Shown: piece after piece, positions 50,475 to 63,077 of the stretch
Numbering within the stretch: the stretch's first letter is position 1
How the letters are laid out: every line of letters starts with the position of its first letter
Assembly: GCA_905250075.1 (NCBI GenBank)
Contig: CAJNOP010000046.1
Span: forward strand, 374,112 to 438,111
Direction: 5' to 3'
DNA: 64,000 nt
Origin: Rotaria sp. Silwood1
Taxonomy: Eukaryota; Rotifera; Eurotatoria; Philodinida; Philodinidae
The notes under the pieces: generated by a model
Told to the model about the DNA's origin: nothing
The model's input: the letters and a program-made list of their open reading frames with translations, nothing else
Databases searched by the model: none
Position numbers and translations under genes: made by a program

Positions 50475-52347
50475 TATTAGCTATAATATCATCAAAGTTG
50501 CATGAGGATTATTGTCAATGACTTGTCGTACTAGTTCAATACTTATATCTGTCAAGCGGACACTAAAGAACTAGAACGATACTCATAACTGACATAATCT
50601 CTTTCTTCACGAAAACATCGGCTGTATTGTAACTGTTAAATATTAAAGAGTATTAGATACCAATGCTGTCGTAACTTACAGGTAAATAATCTTTACATCT
50701 ATTCCTAAAATAGTCCGGATCTTGATATAGTATCGATTGAATTCATTATCCATTTTTTTGTTGACATTGACTTCTATCTGACAGAATATTAGCAATAAAT
50801 TCATAATATAATAAAATTATCGGCAATGTTGTTAGAACTTTTAGTTAGACCTAAGTATAATGATAGTTTGCGTTCTAAGTATTCTCCTATTTTATTATAT
50901 CATTACAATGAAATATCTAGAATGTCATTTCTTATAAGTAATAAAAAACAATGTTCTCTTTTGATTGTTAGCTATTTCTATCAATTAAATAAATTCATCA
51001 CGAAAATGAAGCGCTGAATGTCAAAGAAGAAGATACGTTGTGTCCTTCAACAGTGAGTTCAATTACATGAATCTGCACTTAAGTAGAAGAAGATAAATCT
51101 CGATGACCTTGGTTATGAAAGGCCTTTTTTTGTATTGAGAGCGAACACATACTGTATTATTATTATCATTATTATCCATACAACTCCACTAAAACGTTAT
51201 GCTGAAGTTATAGATCTCTTCAATAAAATTTAGAGTACATTGACATAATATCTGATTACCACAATAATATATTATACTAGCAACTATGGAAGCTTTAGCC
51301 TTCGATATTTTCATTCTTTGAAACTATATTTTTCAATGATTGAGTTTTTCTTTCTTTAATAATATTGACTATTTCAGATTTGAATTTCTTGTTACTTTAT
51401 CTATGCGCAATTTTTTCTTTTCAAAATTTTTCTTCCGAGCTTTAAAAATCATAACAAAAAGTATAATATCTCCAACGTTTTTCATTCATTGATCATTAAA
51501 TCATGATCAAACATTGCTCTATCGCATTCTTTAACTATCAGCTGAATTAGCATGGTGTTTTGGATCTGTTTTTATCTATATGGCATAAATTATAAAATGA
51601 GGAAGACTTGTATTAAAGTCTTATTTTAAAAAAAGTTTATATGTTAAGTCTGAAACATTGAGTTTGTGACACATCGGTTTATAACAATGCAATTGAGATG
51701 AATGAACACTGAAAACAATATAAGACTCTGGAATCGTGCAAATATAACTAAATTTCAATAGAATACAGTCATTAGAAAGATTCTATAGTGATGATAAAAA
51801 AAAGCAAAAAGATTGAAAATCAATAGTGTGCATTGGTAATCTTAAATTTATCCGAAGAAAATTGAAGTGTTTGATAAGAGTATTATACTATTAGAAAAGT
51901 TCTGTTAATAACAATCGAACTCAAATTATTCGAATAAAAAGAAAAGAAAATTATTCATACTCTTTGACTTAACTATTATTATCAAATACAAAAATAGTTA
52001 TTTCATATTGTGTGCTCAACTATATGATAAAAATACTTTCATGATTCACAATATATGTGAATATTATTCATAAAAATGATTGTTTCACCTGTGATACTCA
52101 CTTATTCTTTACTTAGATAGCGATTTACACAAGCTTTGATTGCAAAAAAAAATAAAGTACGCCTACACTCAAATAAAACCCCCTCTATATTAATCCAAGT
52201 GAGGTAGATATATAAATACACATAGAATATCAGTGTCACTCACATATATACTGTTTGCAACTGATCAAGAAGAGAACAACAAAAAATAAGTATGTAAGAC
52301 GATCGTTGGAATAAATATGTCTATCTAATCCTTCTTATTTCTAATAT

Positions 52348-52349
52348 AG
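52348..52349 (+). promoter_or_regulatory. Acceptor-like AG 9 nt before protease-inhibitor ATG
   Basis: CTTCTTATTTCTAATATAG is followed by a 9 nt leader and ATG, a candidate cis- or trans-splice acceptor. Confidence 0.5.
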
Positions 52350-52358
52350 AATATCATC

Positions 52359-52610
52359 ATGTTTGAAGAAGCAAAATCATGGCCTGAATTTGTTGGTAAA
52401 AATGCCAACGAAGTTGAAAGTCAATTAACAGCTCAAGGTATTTTTTTAATACTTATAATTGAATTTCTAAATATTCTATTCTCTTATTTAGGTTATCAAC
52501 CAGAAATAAAACCTGATGGAGCACCATGTACCCGTGATTTTCGTTCCAATCGTGTTCGTTTATTCGTCGATGATAATAACGTCATCGTTAAACCACCGCA
52601 TACTGGTTAA
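52359..52610 (+). CDS. Potato inhibitor I (eglin/CI-2) family serine protease inhibitor
   Basis: Exons 52359..52437 and 52492..52610 (phase 1, 54 bp intron) give 65 residues, the normal size of this single-domain family (MEROPS I13). Hallmarks: SWPEFVGKNANEVESQL (family: W-P-E-L-V-G-K), then the reactive loop and the RVRLFVDDNN...PPHTG strand and terminus, as in eglin c and barley CI-2. Aligning TRDFRSNRVRL to the CI-2 loop places Arg at P1 and Asp at P1', predicting trypsin-like targets (inference). There is no disulphide pair, only one Cys at P3, and no signal peptide, so the product may be cytosolic. The intron length is a multiple of 3 and stays open, so unspliced RNA would encode an 83-residue form. 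Confidence 0.85.
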   Translation: MFEEAKSWPEFVGKNANEVESQLTAQGIFLILIIEFLNILFSYLGYQPEIKPDGAPCTRDFRSNRVRLFVDDNNVIVKPPHTG

Positions 52611-53048
52611 TATATCAATTTTTTCTTCAATAATGAACATTTTTCTTTCTTTTTCTTCTTGTAATCTTTATATTATTAAAGTTGAAAAAAAAAACACATG
52701 AACGAGAGAGTTACATACATATATATTGTTATACAGATTATAAAAAAAAAAGAACAAATATAATGGGAAATACATAATAATAATATATGAGATTATATGT
52801 TACAATAAAGACAAAGAAAAAAAGAAATCTATAGGATTTTATCGACGTTTCAATGAAAAGAAAACGATAGGTTTTTTTTCAATACAACATACATAATACT
52901 TGGACAAAAAAAAAGAAAAAAAAAAACATATAACTAATAGATAGCACAAAGAAAAAGACCATAGTTAATCAAGTTTAGAATGACAAGAAAAAAAAAAGAA
53001 GAAGTGCTCTCTCGCTCTTTGGTTTACCACAATGAATTCATTTCTATT

Positions 53049-53963
<915 letters not shown>

Positions 53964-54239
53964 TCAAGTAGGTGTATATATATATATATCTGAATTTTTT
54001 AATGATGACGGGATGAAGTTTGATCTGCTGAATAAACAAATAAACAAATGAAATCAATGGATGTCAACGAAGTACGAATTAGAGAAAAGAATTTTATTAG
54101 AAAGAGACCTCTATTGCATAGAGCGCTACCATCGAATTTGACAAAAACAGGATTTATTGCCTTAAAAGTCTTGTTTTTTTTCAAGTCAATATAAACAGAC
54201 AAATAGAAAAAAAAAGAACATGTTTATTTCTTGAAATTA

Positions 54240-55133
54240 TTATAAAAGTTTGCAAGAACGTTTATCAGGATTAGAACGTCGTGCTTTTTGCTTGAGTGCA
54301 ACCATAATTGCTTCATCAAAGACTTGTTTTAAACCTTCCTGTTAAATTGATAATAAAGCAAAAAAATGTATTAATTTGACTGACAAAAAATAAAATTTAC
54401 TTGTGTTCGGGCACTACATTCAACATATTGCGAAGCTTTAATATCATGTGCTAATTTTTCACCTTGTCTACGTGTTATTGGTTTTTCATTTGATCTTTGT
54501 AATTTTTCTAATGTACTTTGATCATTTCGAAGATCAATTTGTGTACCAACAAGTAAAAATGGAACTTTCGGACAATGATGTGATATTTCAGGTGCCCACT
54601 ATATATGATAATGAAATAGAAAAATAATTTCTTATATAATAGAAAAGCATTTATACTTACTTTTTCTCGAATGTTTGCGAATGATGATGGTGATGCAATA
54701 CTAAAACATACCAGAAATACATCGGTCATTTGATAACTTAATGGACGAAGACGATCAAATTCTTCTTGACCTAAATAATTAATGAATATGCATATGAATC
54801 ATAAAAAATAATCATAAAAATTTACCAGCTGTATCAAATAAACCTAATGTATATGGTTTACCATCAATAGTTATTGTCACAGCATAATTATCAAATACCT
54901 AAATAAATGTTCATAATAAATATACAAGACATCACTATAATACATCAAACTTACTGTTGGGACATACTGAGTAGGAAATTTATTGGTTGCATAAACAATT
55001 AACATACATGTTTTTCCTATTTAATTAAATGAAAACAAAAAAAAAATAAAAAAAAAACGATTGTTTTTTTCATCTTACCAACAGTACCATCACCAACTAT
55101 AACACATTTGATAGTTTGCGTATTCTCTTTCAT
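54240..55133 (-). CDS. Divergent tandem Cdc42 paralogue
   Basis: Six exons (55079..55133, 54955..55016, 54826..54898, 54661..54770, 54401..54598, 54240..54338) give 198 residues. All five introns are in the same positions and phases as in the neighbouring Cdc42 gene, and internal exon lengths (62, 73, 110, 198) are identical, so this is a tandem duplicate. Nucleotide-binding motifs are kept, but the P-loop reads GDGTVGKT (Ala13 to Thr), switch II has QEEFDRL (Tyr64 to Phe), and the insert and C-terminus differ strongly ([31 protein letters not shown]). The N-terminus has a four-residue extension (MKEN). The CaaX box is kept. It is probably functional, with altered effector or regulator preference (inference). 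Confidence 0.92.
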
Positions 55134-55148
55134 TTTTGTTTGCGTAAA

Positions 55149-55150
55149 CT
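55149..55150 (-). promoter_or_regulatory. Acceptor-like AG 15 nt before Cdc42-paralogue ATG
   Basis: On the minus strand TTTTTTTTACTTTTAG precedes a 15 nt leader and ATG, a strong acceptor context. Confidence 0.5.
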
Positions 55151-58014
55151 AAAAGTAAAAAAAACGAAAATTGAAGCACTTTTCTTTTTTCTCTTCACCT
55201 TGATAATGCAAACATATATTCGGCCTGACTTTGATGACGGTTGTACTGGATGAAAAAAACATAAAAAAAACCTGAATGGAGAATTTTTTCTACGTCATCT
55301 CACCAACAGCATATAAACAGCAAAGAACATGTATAAAAAAGAAAGGAAGTTACATTATATTAATTTGAATCATTCAATAACGTAAATAGGTAATTATGTC
55401 AAATTTTTAAGATCTAAATGAAAGAAAAAGAAGGAAAAAAAAGTAATGGTTTTACTAAAAAAATTATTTCAAACAATATTTACTAATAGTTTGGACGAGA
55501 TTTTTGAAATATGTTTGGTGTAATATTACAAATACTATTTGAGAATATATTAGTCGATTATAAATCTTCCTTAAAGGCATCAATAATATTATGTTGAAAT
55601 AGAAATAAAAAATTCAGGACAAAGTCATGTAAAGGAACAAGAAAAAGATCGTACAAAGCATGAAAAACAGATCAAATTGAAATGAAGTCACTTGTATGAT
55701 CACTTAACAAAAGTTATTTGTTTATTGAGCCAGATCTTATATATTGCCATAAATGAGAGAATACTTTTCAACAGTATTTTATCTGATACATTGAAATAAA
55801 TAGCATCATAAATGAAAGATTTTATCTGATATACTTTTCGATTTATTTTGTACATTTCATTGACAATTTTTTTTCTCGTCAAAATTTGCAACTGATTGTT
55901 CATTAATATCAAATATGCTGATTGAATTTATCAAATCATTTTAATTATGTCAAAGATTTATTTTAAAAAATATTATGATTTTCGTACAGATATGCAAAGA
56001 AAAATAGAATCCTTATTTTCCATGTTAATCAAAACAAGACTGAATACAAAATAATAAACGAGGGAGAGCCACTAACTGTTTAATGGGTTTTTTTTTTCAT
56101 CAAATCTAATGGATCATAGATAATCGACCATGCTAATTTTGAATATCAATATGAGACTGAAAGTTAGAACTCTAGAGATCCATTTTCGGATAAAGTTTTC
56201 TTAGAGAAAATTTTTTTTGATTTGTCCAAATTGTGGAGCATGTCGAGTTGACCATAAAACATTATTTTTTTCGTTTGGTTACCGTAACTGAGACCTAGAG
56301 AAACATAATTCTATTTTTTACACAGAAAAAAATATCCTTGTTTTTCTTTCTCGCTTCCTCAAAGAAATATCTTTAAAGAATTACTATCGCTCGCATTTAA
56401 GGTAGATGTGCGTGGTCAAACGATACACGCATATCCTATTCTAAAAGATTGCAAACTTCTTGTATCAAATGATGAATAATAGATATAATTTGTACTTGGT
56501 GCATTATGAAAGCAAGCTACTTGCTCGTGAATAGTGCACGTGACTATATTTCTGCAATGAACAATAGTCATTTACTCAAATATGCTTCATTGTAAAAGCA
56601 TAGCATTAAACAAGTAGTAGTATTGTTCAAATGTTAAAAAATTCTTTTGCCTCTAGACTTTCCTAAAGTGAATCAACAACGGAAAAAATAGTGTCTTATG
56701 ATCAACTTGACGTACTCTATAAACTGGATGAATCAAAATAGTTTTTCATTAGGAAAAACTCGTTCTCTGAAGTTCTAGCTACTGATTTCGTATTGATATC
56801 CGCAATCAGAGTGATCGATTATCTATGTTTCAGTAGATTTGATGAAAAAGAGATTAGACGATTACAGATTTTCTCTTGTATGCTACACTATATCATCTTA
56901 TTTTAAGATTATGTATTCAATTATTTACTATTTGAAGTCAAGATTCACATTGTGTTTCATCCTTTCAACAAACAATACTAACTTTTGTTTCAACAATAAA
57001 AGATGTTCGTTAGATACATATTACGATTTTTATCATAATGCTTTACATATTATAATTGATTCATTTCTTAAATACCATATGCAAGTTTATATTAATCAAT
57101 CAAACTTATATTTGAGCTAACATAATTGCGTCTTTGAAGAGCACGATTGCACAAATCGATGATTAATTCAAATCCAAATAATTAATTAACTTTGAAAATA
57201 AAATGAATTATCATTCAATATATGAGCCATTTCGGACAGAACAGAATATATCCACCTTTTATTTGACTTTGATTTTTTAGTAGACTTTATTTTTATGAAT
57301 AAATTCTTTTCACATAGATATATGTAAAAATGTTGGTTTTTCCAGTTGATTATTAAGTAAAAAACTAATTAGCAAATTTCTTTCTAACTAAATGAGAAAA
57401 AAATTTGCAAACTGACTAAGAAACTTTACGGAATGAATAGCATCCCTGATGAAATTTTCAGACATTGTATCAAGTTTCAAAACACCCATGAAAACTTATC
57501 TTACCATCAACTAGAGATTTCGAACAAATATGTGTATCATTTGATATTGGTTTTGAACTTTTCATTCGATTACAAAGAGCATTTTTTTCGTCATCCATCA
57601 CATCGCTAATGAAAAATTTAAACATACTCAAACAATATTTTTAATAGAGACTTTATAGGTTTACGAGTTGTCTATAACGATGTTCATTTAATGTTCGTTT
57701 TCTACTGATAACTCTTTTGAAGAAACGTCCCTAGTGCTGACTTTTCTAGAATATCTATAGTAATGTAAAACATACATACAACATATAAAAATTAGTTCTA
57801 GAAAGGTTAATTATCGCGATATATCAATTAATGAAAAGATCATTGTTGGTAATATTTCTATAATGTAATTATTGATGTAATCATTCTTTCCATGACACCT
57901 GTATAATGTAGAATAAAAAAATGAACAAAATAAAAGGATCAAAATGGATGTTTTCTTTTTCAAAAATCTACATATGAAAAAAAGAACGCTAAGGTAATAA
58001 GTAAAGGAGAGTTT
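55151..58014. other. Gene-poor stretch between Cdc42 paralogue and NDUFB3-like gene
   Basis: It is AT-rich. An open frame at 56839-57120 (+) is Tyr/Ile/Asn/Phe-rich, as expected from AT-rich DNA, and shows no motif. No RNA gene or repeat structure stood out. Confidence 0.5.
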
Positions 58015-58515
58015 TTAATGATGTTGATCAGTATGATGATCATGTGAATGAGGTTTATCCGGATTGTATAAATGAATATGTCCATGAAATGGTGGAAAAG
58101 CTTTTTCAAGTAATTTTTCTGTTATAAGACAAGTAGCTAAAGCTACCATAGCATAACGCAAACCAAAGAAAGCAGTACGTAAACTAATACGCCATGTTGG
58201 ATAAGCACCAACTTTTGGATCAAATAACCATACTTGATTTCGAATCCAAGGATCACGAAGACCTTTATTCGATAATTTTGAACGATGACTTTCTAATTCA
58301 GGTATACCATCAACTTTATATGAACGCCAATCTAAAAATTGATACAATTATATTCAATATTTAAAATTTGATTTATGATTTCATTTTTTACCTGGGATAC
58401 GAAATTGACAAGAATTAGGAAAACGATCTGGATAAGTAGTTGCTCCTTTTCCAACATCAACGTGTGATGAATGATGTCCACCAGCTGCATAAGTTTTACC
58501 AGAGCCAGCTACCAT
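58015..58515 (-). CDS. NDUFB3: NADH dehydrogenase 1 beta subcomplex subunit 3-like (complex I B12)
   Basis: Two exons (58392..58515, 58015..58331; 60 bp intron, phase 1) give 146 residues, against 98 in human NDUFB3. NDUFB3 is a single-pass accessory subunit in the membrane arm of mitochondrial complex I. Diagnostic block: IPDWRSYKVDGIPELE...KLSNKGLRDPWIRNQVW, matching the conserved KLAAKGLRDPWGRNEAW core. A transmembrane segment follows (LRTAFFGLRYAMVALATCLI). The rotifer-type protein differs in having a roughly 40-residue N-terminal extension (HHSSHVDVGKG...) and a His-rich C-terminal tail (HGHIHLYNPDKPHSHDHH), whereas in mammals the His-rich stretch is at the N-terminus. Start is the first ATG after a TTTTTTTTCAG acceptor-like site. 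Confidence 0.85.
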
Positions 58516-58528
58516 TTTTTTTATCAAT

Positions 58529-58530
58529 CT
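58529..58530 (-). promoter_or_regulatory. Acceptor-like AG 13 nt before NDUFB3-like ATG
   Basis: The minus strand reads TTTTTTTTTCAG, then ATTGATAAAAAAA and ATG. This is a polypyrimidine-CAG acceptor with a 13 nt leader. Confidence 0.55.
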
Positions 58531-59160
58531 GAAAAAAAAAACAGAACATTAAAGACCATGAAAGATGATGGTTATTGTATACAACTACATGAATGGAATG
58601 GCTAGTGAACAATTTATTATTACTGGTTAATATATCAACCATATTTAATCATTAGTCGAATTTTACAAAATAATAATTTAGTATTTCATGTAATCGGTAT
58701 TGTAAAAAGAATATATGATTACAAAGAAAATAATATCATATTTATTTAAATATATTTAATAGAGGACGCTAGATGATGAACAAGTTTTAAATACTTTTAT
58801 ATATTTTATATGCATATTATTTTTTCAACAGCAATTCATTGAGAAGATTTTTTTTATCGATGGCTTAAATCCATGAATATTGAACGTTAAAATTTGTGTA
58901 CAATATCGATTCGTGATTCAAAACATCACTTTCGACAAAAAAAAAAGTTTCACTTTTGTTTTATATGATTGTTAAAATTTGTGATTATAATATAGTAATA
59001 CATTTTGATTGATGATTTTCTTTGCCTGTATATGAGTATGATTTATTTGATCTTTGAAGATTATCATCTGCAACAAAGTCTGATTTGGAAAAAAGTGAAT
59101 GCATAGTATCATGTTTCTTTCGGATTAAATTAGTCAATAAATTTTTAGCAGTAATCAGCA

Positions 59161-59364
59161 TCAAAGATTGAACAATGGGAGCGTAACTGTTGAAATAGTA
59201 CTTATATGTAATAGAATTTGATGTGGTTCTCCATTAACATATAAACAAAAATATCGATGTTGAAATATAAAAGAATTATTGATATCGATATCGAACATGA
59301 TTAATTTAATAAAAACTATTGTCGTACCGAGTTCAACTCCTTCAAAAGGGAAATGTGGTATCAT
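59161..59364 (-). pseudogene. Galectin-like domain remnant
   Basis: An ATG-started frame of 67 codons reads FPFEGVELGTTIVFI, then FDIDINN and YFCLYVNGEPHQIL...LP. The order resembles the galectin carbohydrate-recognition domain (GLxxGTxIxIxG, then FxIDL, then FxVYVNGxxxxxFxHRLP). The middle strands that carry most sugar-binding residues (HxNPR, WGxEE) are missing, so it is either a deleted copy or one exon of a spliced gene. No convincing flanking exons were found. Confidence 0.3.
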
Positions 59365-60699
59365 TAAATTATGTTTCCTGACAATACGTTTTGAAGTTTT
59401 GTTTTTCTATTAAAAAGATATAGTGTTCAGTAAACTAGCAAATCAGTCGTGTGATATGAAAGAAAGATGTCTGTTCGAAATCAGAATCTGCTTTTTGACT
59501 AAGAGTTCCAATAAATGAATATATTTCAATTTAAATTATCAGATTTTTCAATAGCTACTTTCTTTGCTACTATTCTAAGAAGTATCTGTATTAATTCACA
59601 TCATAAAAACTATTTGACTAGTCAAATATGCTAAAGAGCATAGATTTCAATATACTTATACAAATGAATACATCATATACCAAGATAGAAAAAGCATGAC
59701 TTCACTACTTCAAAGAACGATACTCACCGTACTTTACTCGTACTTTCAAACACTGAAGTCACATTTTTTCACCTTGACCTATTTAATATTAAATAAATGT
59801 GCCGTTTGAAGTTCGTAAGGTTTTACTAAAGAAAATAATCTGTAAAATCCCTATGATGTACTAGTGAATTAATTTTTTAGTTATTTATGCTTATAATCAT
59901 AAATCTTGAACAATGTTCGTGTATTTGATGATCGTCCTAATCCATTATTAATTTTAATTGTGTTGATATAAATCTATCATTCGCTGATATAAAAAAGCGT
60001 TAACATAGTGCTATTTTTCTTTTTAACACGGCTTTTTTAAAGTTTTCACTGTTATTCTATTTCCATACTCATAATTCTCTTTTTATGTATCCCAGATGTT
60101 TTCTGTACGTCAAGCATCGGTTGGTTGTGAAATAAAAGTTGCCATTCAATGCAATTGATACAAATATGTCTAATGGAATTCAAAACCATGCATATTTTAT
60201 ATTTATTTAAAAACTATATTATCTTGAAAAATTACATTGTCGAAATTACCTAATTTTTTTCGTTGTTTTTATTCCTATCGATAATTTTCATATTTCTTCA
60301 ATTGGTAGACACATAATTGAAAACATGTTCGTGAAGAAAACACTTTTTGTTTTAACGTGTATCTTACGAAGCCAACCTGAAATTAATATTCTCTCCAATA
60401 CTTTAATATCGGCTATTATCAGCTTAAATAATTGAAAAGTTAATACAATGGCGCATGACAGCATCTATACTAAAACTTATAGATTTAATATTTTGAAATG
60501 ATTTAGTTCTACTAAAGTTTCAAGAGTTTAATTTTGTGAAATACAAGAAAATGAAAGGTGAAAATATAATATTTCCTTACTAGTGTTACACTTTGATGTC
60601 TTTTTCATCTATAAATTGTTCAGTAAAAAACGAAAAAAAGATTTGATAAAAGATATGCATTAGATAACTCAAAAAGAAATTTTCATTTAAATTTTTTGA

Positions 60700-60855
60700 A
60701 ATGGCCAATGCGCGAACGCAAGTGGCCGCGGAACAAATTATCCACTCGAGAAAGCCCGATGTGGACTTTTCGCAGGCGTCAACGGGGGCGGTGTGCAATG
60801 CCCGCGCCTCGACCTGGAGCATTCACGTTCATGATCGTGAATGCATCCGTGGCAG
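60700..60855 (+). other. GC-rich island with open frame and splice donor
   Basis: Within very AT-rich DNA, about 155 bp is strikingly GC-rich (GCGCGAACGCAAGTGGCCGC, GGGGGCGGTGTGCAATGCCC). An ATG near 60702 opens a frame reading MANARTQVAAEQIIHSRKPD and onwards to CIRG, ending exactly at a consensus donor CAG|GTAAGT (60855/60856). The minus strand is also open through the island. Base use is unlike every other exon in the window. It may be a first exon, a mobile-element fragment, or recently transferred DNA. I recognise no family. Confidence 0.4.
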
Positions 60856-61907
60856 GTAAGTATGCTTGTGGAATTGTTTGCTTCATTCTTATATAGTCAT
60901 AAGCTCTGCAGAAATTGCACAGTTAAGAAAATAACGAAGGAAGAAAGAAAAAAAGAAAGGAAGCAGAAAGCAAGAAAAAGGTCATGCGATATGAGTCAAA
61001 CTCGGGTCCATATTATACTATTTTTCTGTTCTGTATGTTATAGAATTATCAATAGGTGTCGCTAGTTGACAATGTTCTATTTTCAAGGATGTTGCTTATT
61101 GAATTTGCCACTCATTCAACTGTTCTTTAAATCTATCGGCTGAGAAAAGACAATGTCTTTTAGGTAATAGAAAGATCATAGGTTTTTCGACATCTATTTA
61201 CGAGCAATACGAGAGCGATTACTGTTAAAAATCAATTTTTTTAACTTTCACTGTTGCCTCTCGTCAAAGAACATACTGCTTCATATCGTACAAATGATTG
61301 TACACGTCAGTAAAAGTATCGTTTTAGAATTTCTTATGCTTTGATAACGAAATATTAACACATGTTTATTGATAATTCTTCATATATAAAGTGTCAGCAT
61401 CGTGTAGGCGATCTAATAAAACTGATTTTGTATCTACTGAATCTTGAAGTAGAAAACGCATTATGGGATGAGATAAAAAAAATGTTTTTCAAAAACGGCA
61501 GAAAATGACGATACCCTTAACTATGCATTGAAGACATATTCTTTCTTCTCTAAAAGCTAAGAACATATTTTTTGATCTCTCTGGATATGAGTAATTGTGC
61601 AGGACGCTTTTTCATTTTCTCAAAAGAGCATCCAGTTTTTTAATGTATTGACACTCAGGAAGAGAGATCTAAATGTTGAATTCTGCCAAAAACTTTCATT
61701 TTTCATTCGCAAAAGTAGATTGTTATGGAAAAAAGAGTCATTAAATAAAACTATGAATTCTGCACTTCGCAACTACGCATAAAAAGTTGTTAATATAAGT
61801 TTTCATATGAAAGACAAATTTCTCTGACGCATTTCTGTGCCTATTAGAGGCAAAGCTAATGACAGAAATGAAAAGGTTGTTTGTCTGTGTACAGATATTT
61901 ATTGTCA

Positions 61908-61915
61908 CTCTTAGT
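61908..61915. repeat. Left 8 bp target-site duplication (CTCTTAGT)
   Basis: CTCTTAGT here and at 63078-63085 is identical and directly abuts the CAGAGTTGGAACCGG ends of the element. Confidence 0.85.
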
Positions 61916-63077
61916 CAGAGTTGGAACCGGTCCGGCAATCCGGCTCCGGTCCGGCCGGACCGGACAAGACCAGAGAAGAAGTTAAACCGGGCCGGACAGA
62001 ACCGGATTTTTGCCGGTTCATCATTACAAAATTGTTATTTGTATTCCAAAATTTTCTCTCCTGAAAATGGTTTTTTTTATGACATTTTCAAGTCAGAAGA
62101 ATGTGCTTGCGAAAGACTCAATAGGTATCTTGTCTTCGACTTGACTATAAACGATTGATTGTTCGCTTTATATCTCTATCGATTTCTTTCTCGTGTATCG
62201 CTCAATTTAACCTTGATCAAATAATTTATTCTCTTGTTCTACTTAGGCAGCTGCCTGAATCAAGAAAAATAAAAATTTACATTTTTATGTTAGATGTGTT
62301 ATAAACTTGCTTTTTTTTTTCTTTTTTGAAATTAAGACGAAAAACAGATTTGATCTGAATAGCTAATTTATATCGATGTCGGGCTCGAAAAGTCGACGCA
62401 CCTTGCTATAAAATATGAAGGGAGAGTTTCAGTCCCAAGTTTTAGTTTCCAGTTCGGATTAATGGTGGCGATTTGCTGTTAATTTATTATAATTTTAAAT
62501 TGGATTTACATAAATTTAAATTTTTAAAATTATTTAAATTTAGTTCAATCTAGTTTAAATCAGTATAAATTCAATCTAAACCAAATAAAATTCAATTTAA
62601 ATTCATTTAATTGGATTTAAATCCTATATGAATTAATGTAAATGGATTTAAATCCAATTAAATGAACTTAAATTGAATTTTCTTTGATTTATATCGAATT
62701 TATATTGATTTAAACTGGATTTAAATAAATTTAAATAATTTTACAACATTTAAATTTATGTAAATCCAATTTAAATTCGAAATAAATAAAACTTTAAAAT
62801 TTATTTTTAATTTAAATTTCTTAAAATTTATTTTTGGATTTATAAATCTTTCGTAAATGTAAATTGATCACCCCTAGTTGGGATTTCTGCATGTGAATAT
62901 TCAATTCCCCTTCGCCAACATTTTATGCTAACAGATACTTTTATGGTTGGTTATTTTCGCCGGATTTTTGCCAGTTTGGCTGTAAAATTCGTCCGGCCAG
63001 TTGCTGACCGGACCGGACAGATTTTTTAACCGACCGGACCGGACCGGACAGAAAAAACCTGTCCGGTTCCAACTCTG
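61916..63077. mobile_element. hAT-like non-autonomous element (1162 bp)
   Basis: Ends are perfect 15 bp inverted repeats, CAGAGTTGGAACCGG and CCGGTTCCAACTCTG, flanked by a perfect 8 bp direct duplication CTCTTAGT. CAG-starting inverted repeats with an 8 bp duplication are the signature of hAT-superfamily insertion. Just inside both ends are arrays of CCGG/TCCGG/GGACCGG motifs (about 61927-62020 and 62960-63070), which are GC-rich in an AT-rich genome. The middle has no transposase; it carries a separate AT-rich palindrome (62475-62797). It is therefore a deletion derivative or MITE mobilised in trans. Confidence 0.82.
62475..62797. repeat. AT-rich palindrome nested in the hAT-like element
   Basis: The left arm (about 62475-62623) and right arm (about 62644-62797) are inverted copies built from TTTAAAT / GGATTTAAATCC units around a roughly 20 bp centre (TATATGAATTAATGTAAAT). 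Arms match at most positions with small indels. Near the right, CACCCCTAG and other non-repeat sequence resume. It may be a second fold-back inserted into the hAT-like element. Confidence 0.7.

Larger units (their letters stand above)
48209..52358. other. Gene-poor stretch with fold-back element
   Basis: Between GCAT and the protease-inhibitor gene I see no intact gene. Contents: a possible degenerate coding remnant (48595-49180, minus), a small hairpin (49553-49622), the long fold-back element 49838-50474, and AT-rich DNA. Confidence 0.55.
58531..61907. other. Mostly non-coding stretch
   Basis: AT-rich DNA with two items of note: a galectin-like remnant (59161-59364, minus) and a GC-rich patch ending in a splice donor (60700-60855, plus). 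Other open frames are low-complexity. Confidence 0.5.

Noticed and set aside
56839-57120. 93-codon plus frame
   Set aside because: Tyr/Ile/Asn/Phe-rich, as expected from AT-rich DNA; no domain, and no splice or start context.
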